Shown: in pieces, positions 62,511 to 64,000 of the stretch
How the letters are laid out: each line of letters starts with the position of its first letter
Position numbering within the stretch: the stretch's first letter is position 1
Assembly: GCF_041154505.1 (NCBI RefSeq)
Contig: NZ_AP028672.1
Span: forward strand, 1,501,001-1,565,000
DNA from: Acidovorax sp. A79
GTDB lineage: Bacteria; Pseudomonadota; Gammaproteobacteria; Burkholderiales; Burkholderiaceae_C
Direction of reading: 5' to 3'
Length of the DNA: 64,000 bases
Notes under the pieces: model-generated
What the model saw: the letters and a program-made list of their open reading frames with translations, nothing else
Database searches by the model: none
What the model was told of the DNA's origin: nothing
Program-made: the position numbers and the translations under genes

Positions 62511-64000
62511 CAATAGCCGGCCACCTGGCCATCGCGGCGCGGATCGCTGGCGGCCAGGTAGCCCTGCACCTTGGGGTCGCCCATGCGCCAGATGAACTGG
62601 CCGGCACCGAAGTCCTGGTAGGAGTCCTGCAGCACCTCCATCTGGTGCCCCAGGCCGAGCAGCCCCTGCACCGTGGCGGCGGGCATGGCGGCCTCGACGT
62701 TGATCGACAGCCCTTCGTTGAAGCGCCAGCGCGGCGCATCGCAGGCCGCCTGCGGGTTCTGGCCATAGTCCAGCATGCGCACCAGGGTCTGCAGGTGGCC
62801 CTGGGGCTGCATGTTGGCCCCCATCACGCCGTAGCTCATCACGGGCTGGCCGTTCTGCGTGAGGAAGGCGGGGATGATGGTATGAAACGGCCGCTTGCCC
62901 GGCGCCACCAGATTGGCGGAATTGGGGCCATCGGGGTCGGTGCTGAACGCCTGGCCCCGGTTCTGCAGACTGATGCCGAACGTGGGCTCCACGCAACCCG
63001 AGCCAAAGCCCATGTAGTTGCTCTGGATGAAGCTCACCATCATGCCGTTCTCGTCGGCCGCGGTCAGGTAGATCGTGCCGCCCTTGGCCGGATTGCCCGC
63101 CCCGAAATCCTGCGCCTGCTTCATGTCGATCAGTTTGGCACGGGATGCCAGGTACGCGTCATCGAGCATTTGGGCGGGTGTCACCTCCATGGACGATGGC
63201 TCGGCCACGTAGCGGTACACATCGGCGAACGCGAGTTTCATCGCCTCGATCTGCAGGTGCTGGGACGCAGTGCCATCCACGGGCAGGCCCGCCAGATCGA
63301 ACTGGTCGAGGATGCCCAGCGCGATGAGGGCGGCGATGCCTTGCCCGTTGGGCGGGATCTCGTGCAGCGTGTGGCCCCGGTAGTTGCGGGCCATGGGGGT
63401 GACCCATTCGGGCCGGTGCGCCGCCAGATCCGCCAGCGCCAGGCTGCCGCCCTGGGCCTGCGAGAAGGCCACCAGCGCCTGGGCGATTTCGCCCGTGTAG
63501 AACGCCTGCCCCCGCGTGGCGCCGATGGCGCGCAAGGCACGCGCAGCCGCCGCGAACTGGAACAGCTCACCCACCCGCGGCGCGCGCCCCCAGGGCATGA
63601 AGCTCCGCGCAAACCCTGGCTGCGACTGCAGCTCGGGCACGGCGGCGGCCCATTTCTGCTGCACCACCACCGGCACCAGGTAGCCGCGCTCGGCGATCTC
63701 GGCGGCGGGCTCCATCAGGTCGGCAAAAGGCAGCTTGCCAAAGCGCTCGGACAGGGCCACCCAGGCGCTGACGGCGCCCGGCACGGTGACGGCATCCATG
63801 CCGCGCCGGGGCGGCGTCGCCTGCTCCCTGCCGTAGCGGCTGTGAAAGTACCCGGGCGTCCAGGCGGCGGGCGCGCGGCCCGAGGCGTTGAGCCCCTGCA
63901 AGGCCTGCCCGTCCCAGAGGATGCAGAACGCATCGCTGCCCAGGCCATTGCTCACGGGCTCGCAGATCGTCATGGCAGCGGCCGCCGCCACGGCCGCATC
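62510..64000 (-). CDS. Gamma-glutamyltransferase family protein (5' end outside the window)
   Basis: The last 496 residues are seen. The reading enters at DAAVAAAAAMTICEPVSNGLGSDAF, the usual first conserved block (written in parts: DAAVAAAAAM, then EPVSNGLGSDAF). The catalytic Thr after auto-cleavage is in the GGTIYLTAADENG block near position 310 of the visible part, and SYGVMGANMQPQGH near 390 follows. It is of the large single-chain family that hydrolyses gamma-glutamyl bonds (glutathione and analogues). No signal peptide can be judged. Its stop overlaps the EamA start, so a substrate-product pair (cleave, then export or import) is possible. Confidence 0.92.
   Translation of the reverse strand, partial: DAAVAAAAAMTICEPVSNGLGSDAFCILWDGQALQGLNASGRAPAAWTPGYFHSRYGREQATPPRRGMDAVTVPGAVSAWVALSERFGKLPFADLMEPAAEIAERGYLVPVVVQQKWAAAVPELQSQPGFARSFMPWGRAPRVGELFQFAAAARALRAIGATRGQAFYTGEIAQALVAFSQAQGGSLALADLAAHRPEWVTPMARNYRGHTLHEIPPNGQGIAALIALGILDQFDLAGLPVDGTASQHLQIEAMKLAFADVYRYVAEPSSMEVTPAQMLDDAYLASRAKLIDMKQAQDFGAGNPAKGGTIYLTAADENGMMVSFIQSNYMGFGSGCVEPTFGISLQNRGQAFSTDPDGPNSANLVAPGKRPFHTIIPAFLTQNGQPVMSYGVMGANMQPQGHLQTLVRMLDYGQNPQAACDAPRWRFNEGLSINVEAAMPAATVQGLLGLGHQMEVLQDSYQDFGAGQFIWRMGDPKVQGYLAASDPRRDGQVAGY

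Overview
The window reads as a chromosomal stretch of a high-GC betaproteobacterium of the Burkholderiales, most like Acidovorax or a close relative in Comamonadaceae. This rests on gene content and order (rpsP-rimM-trmD-rplS, ftsK-lolA-rarA, a CRP/FNR regulator divergent from trxB, rpmB-rpmG, ribF-ileS-lspA), an IPTL-CTERM surface protein, and a short AT-rich palindrome scattered through genes and gaps. No tRNA, rRNA, CRISPR array, intact insertion sequence or prophage was seen. The genus call is from memory of such genomes, not from a search.

1-9.4 kb: start of a leftward gene (perhaps a DEAD-box helicase), orn, a STE24-like M48 protease, phhB and rsgA, then a 6 x 10-bp tandem repeat. A leftward block follows: rpsP, rimM, trmD, rplS, a CoA pyrophosphatase and a CbiB-like membrane protein. 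A GNAT acetyltransferase and a TM2 protein lie to the right. 9.4-15.7 kb: DUF47-pit phosphate uptake, a DUF486 membrane protein, and livHMGF (branched-chain amino acid import) behind a leader with terminator-like hairpins. 15.7-23.4 kb: rarA, lolA and ftsK with a DUF1304 gene between rarA and lolA, the CRP/FNR regulator, trxB and the L28/L33 genes.

23.5-36.8 kb: a MocR regulator divergent from a DUF2917 gene, a fatty acid desaturase with an odd C-terminal extension, an RsmB/NOP2-type methyltransferase, a second M48 protease, purN, a YceH-family gene, a pair of acyl-CoA dehydrogenase subunits and a lipoprotein esterase. 36.8-44.2 kb: a DUF3617 protein, a roughly 1030-residue repeat protein with an IPTL-CTERM tail, a response regulator, a divergent 7TMR-DISM histidine kinase and an HNH endonuclease. 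44.3-51 kb: ribF-ileS-lspA and a Na/Pi cotransporter with a PhoU-like tail, preceded by a Pho-box-like sequence. 51-64 kb: a Nudix/quinone oxidoreductase pair, two EamA transporters, a TRAP-type binding protein translationally coupled to a GGDEF-EAL protein, an SDR lacking the usual Tyr, an SH3/M48 pair and the 3' part of a gamma-glutamyltransferase gene.

The strongest unexplained signal is the dispersed palindrome GCTAY-N7-RTAGC: eleven good copies and two decayed ones, seven of the good ones in frame inside conserved genes. The second is the TRAP binding protein with no visible permease, joined by a 4-base overlap to a membrane c-di-GMP enzyme.
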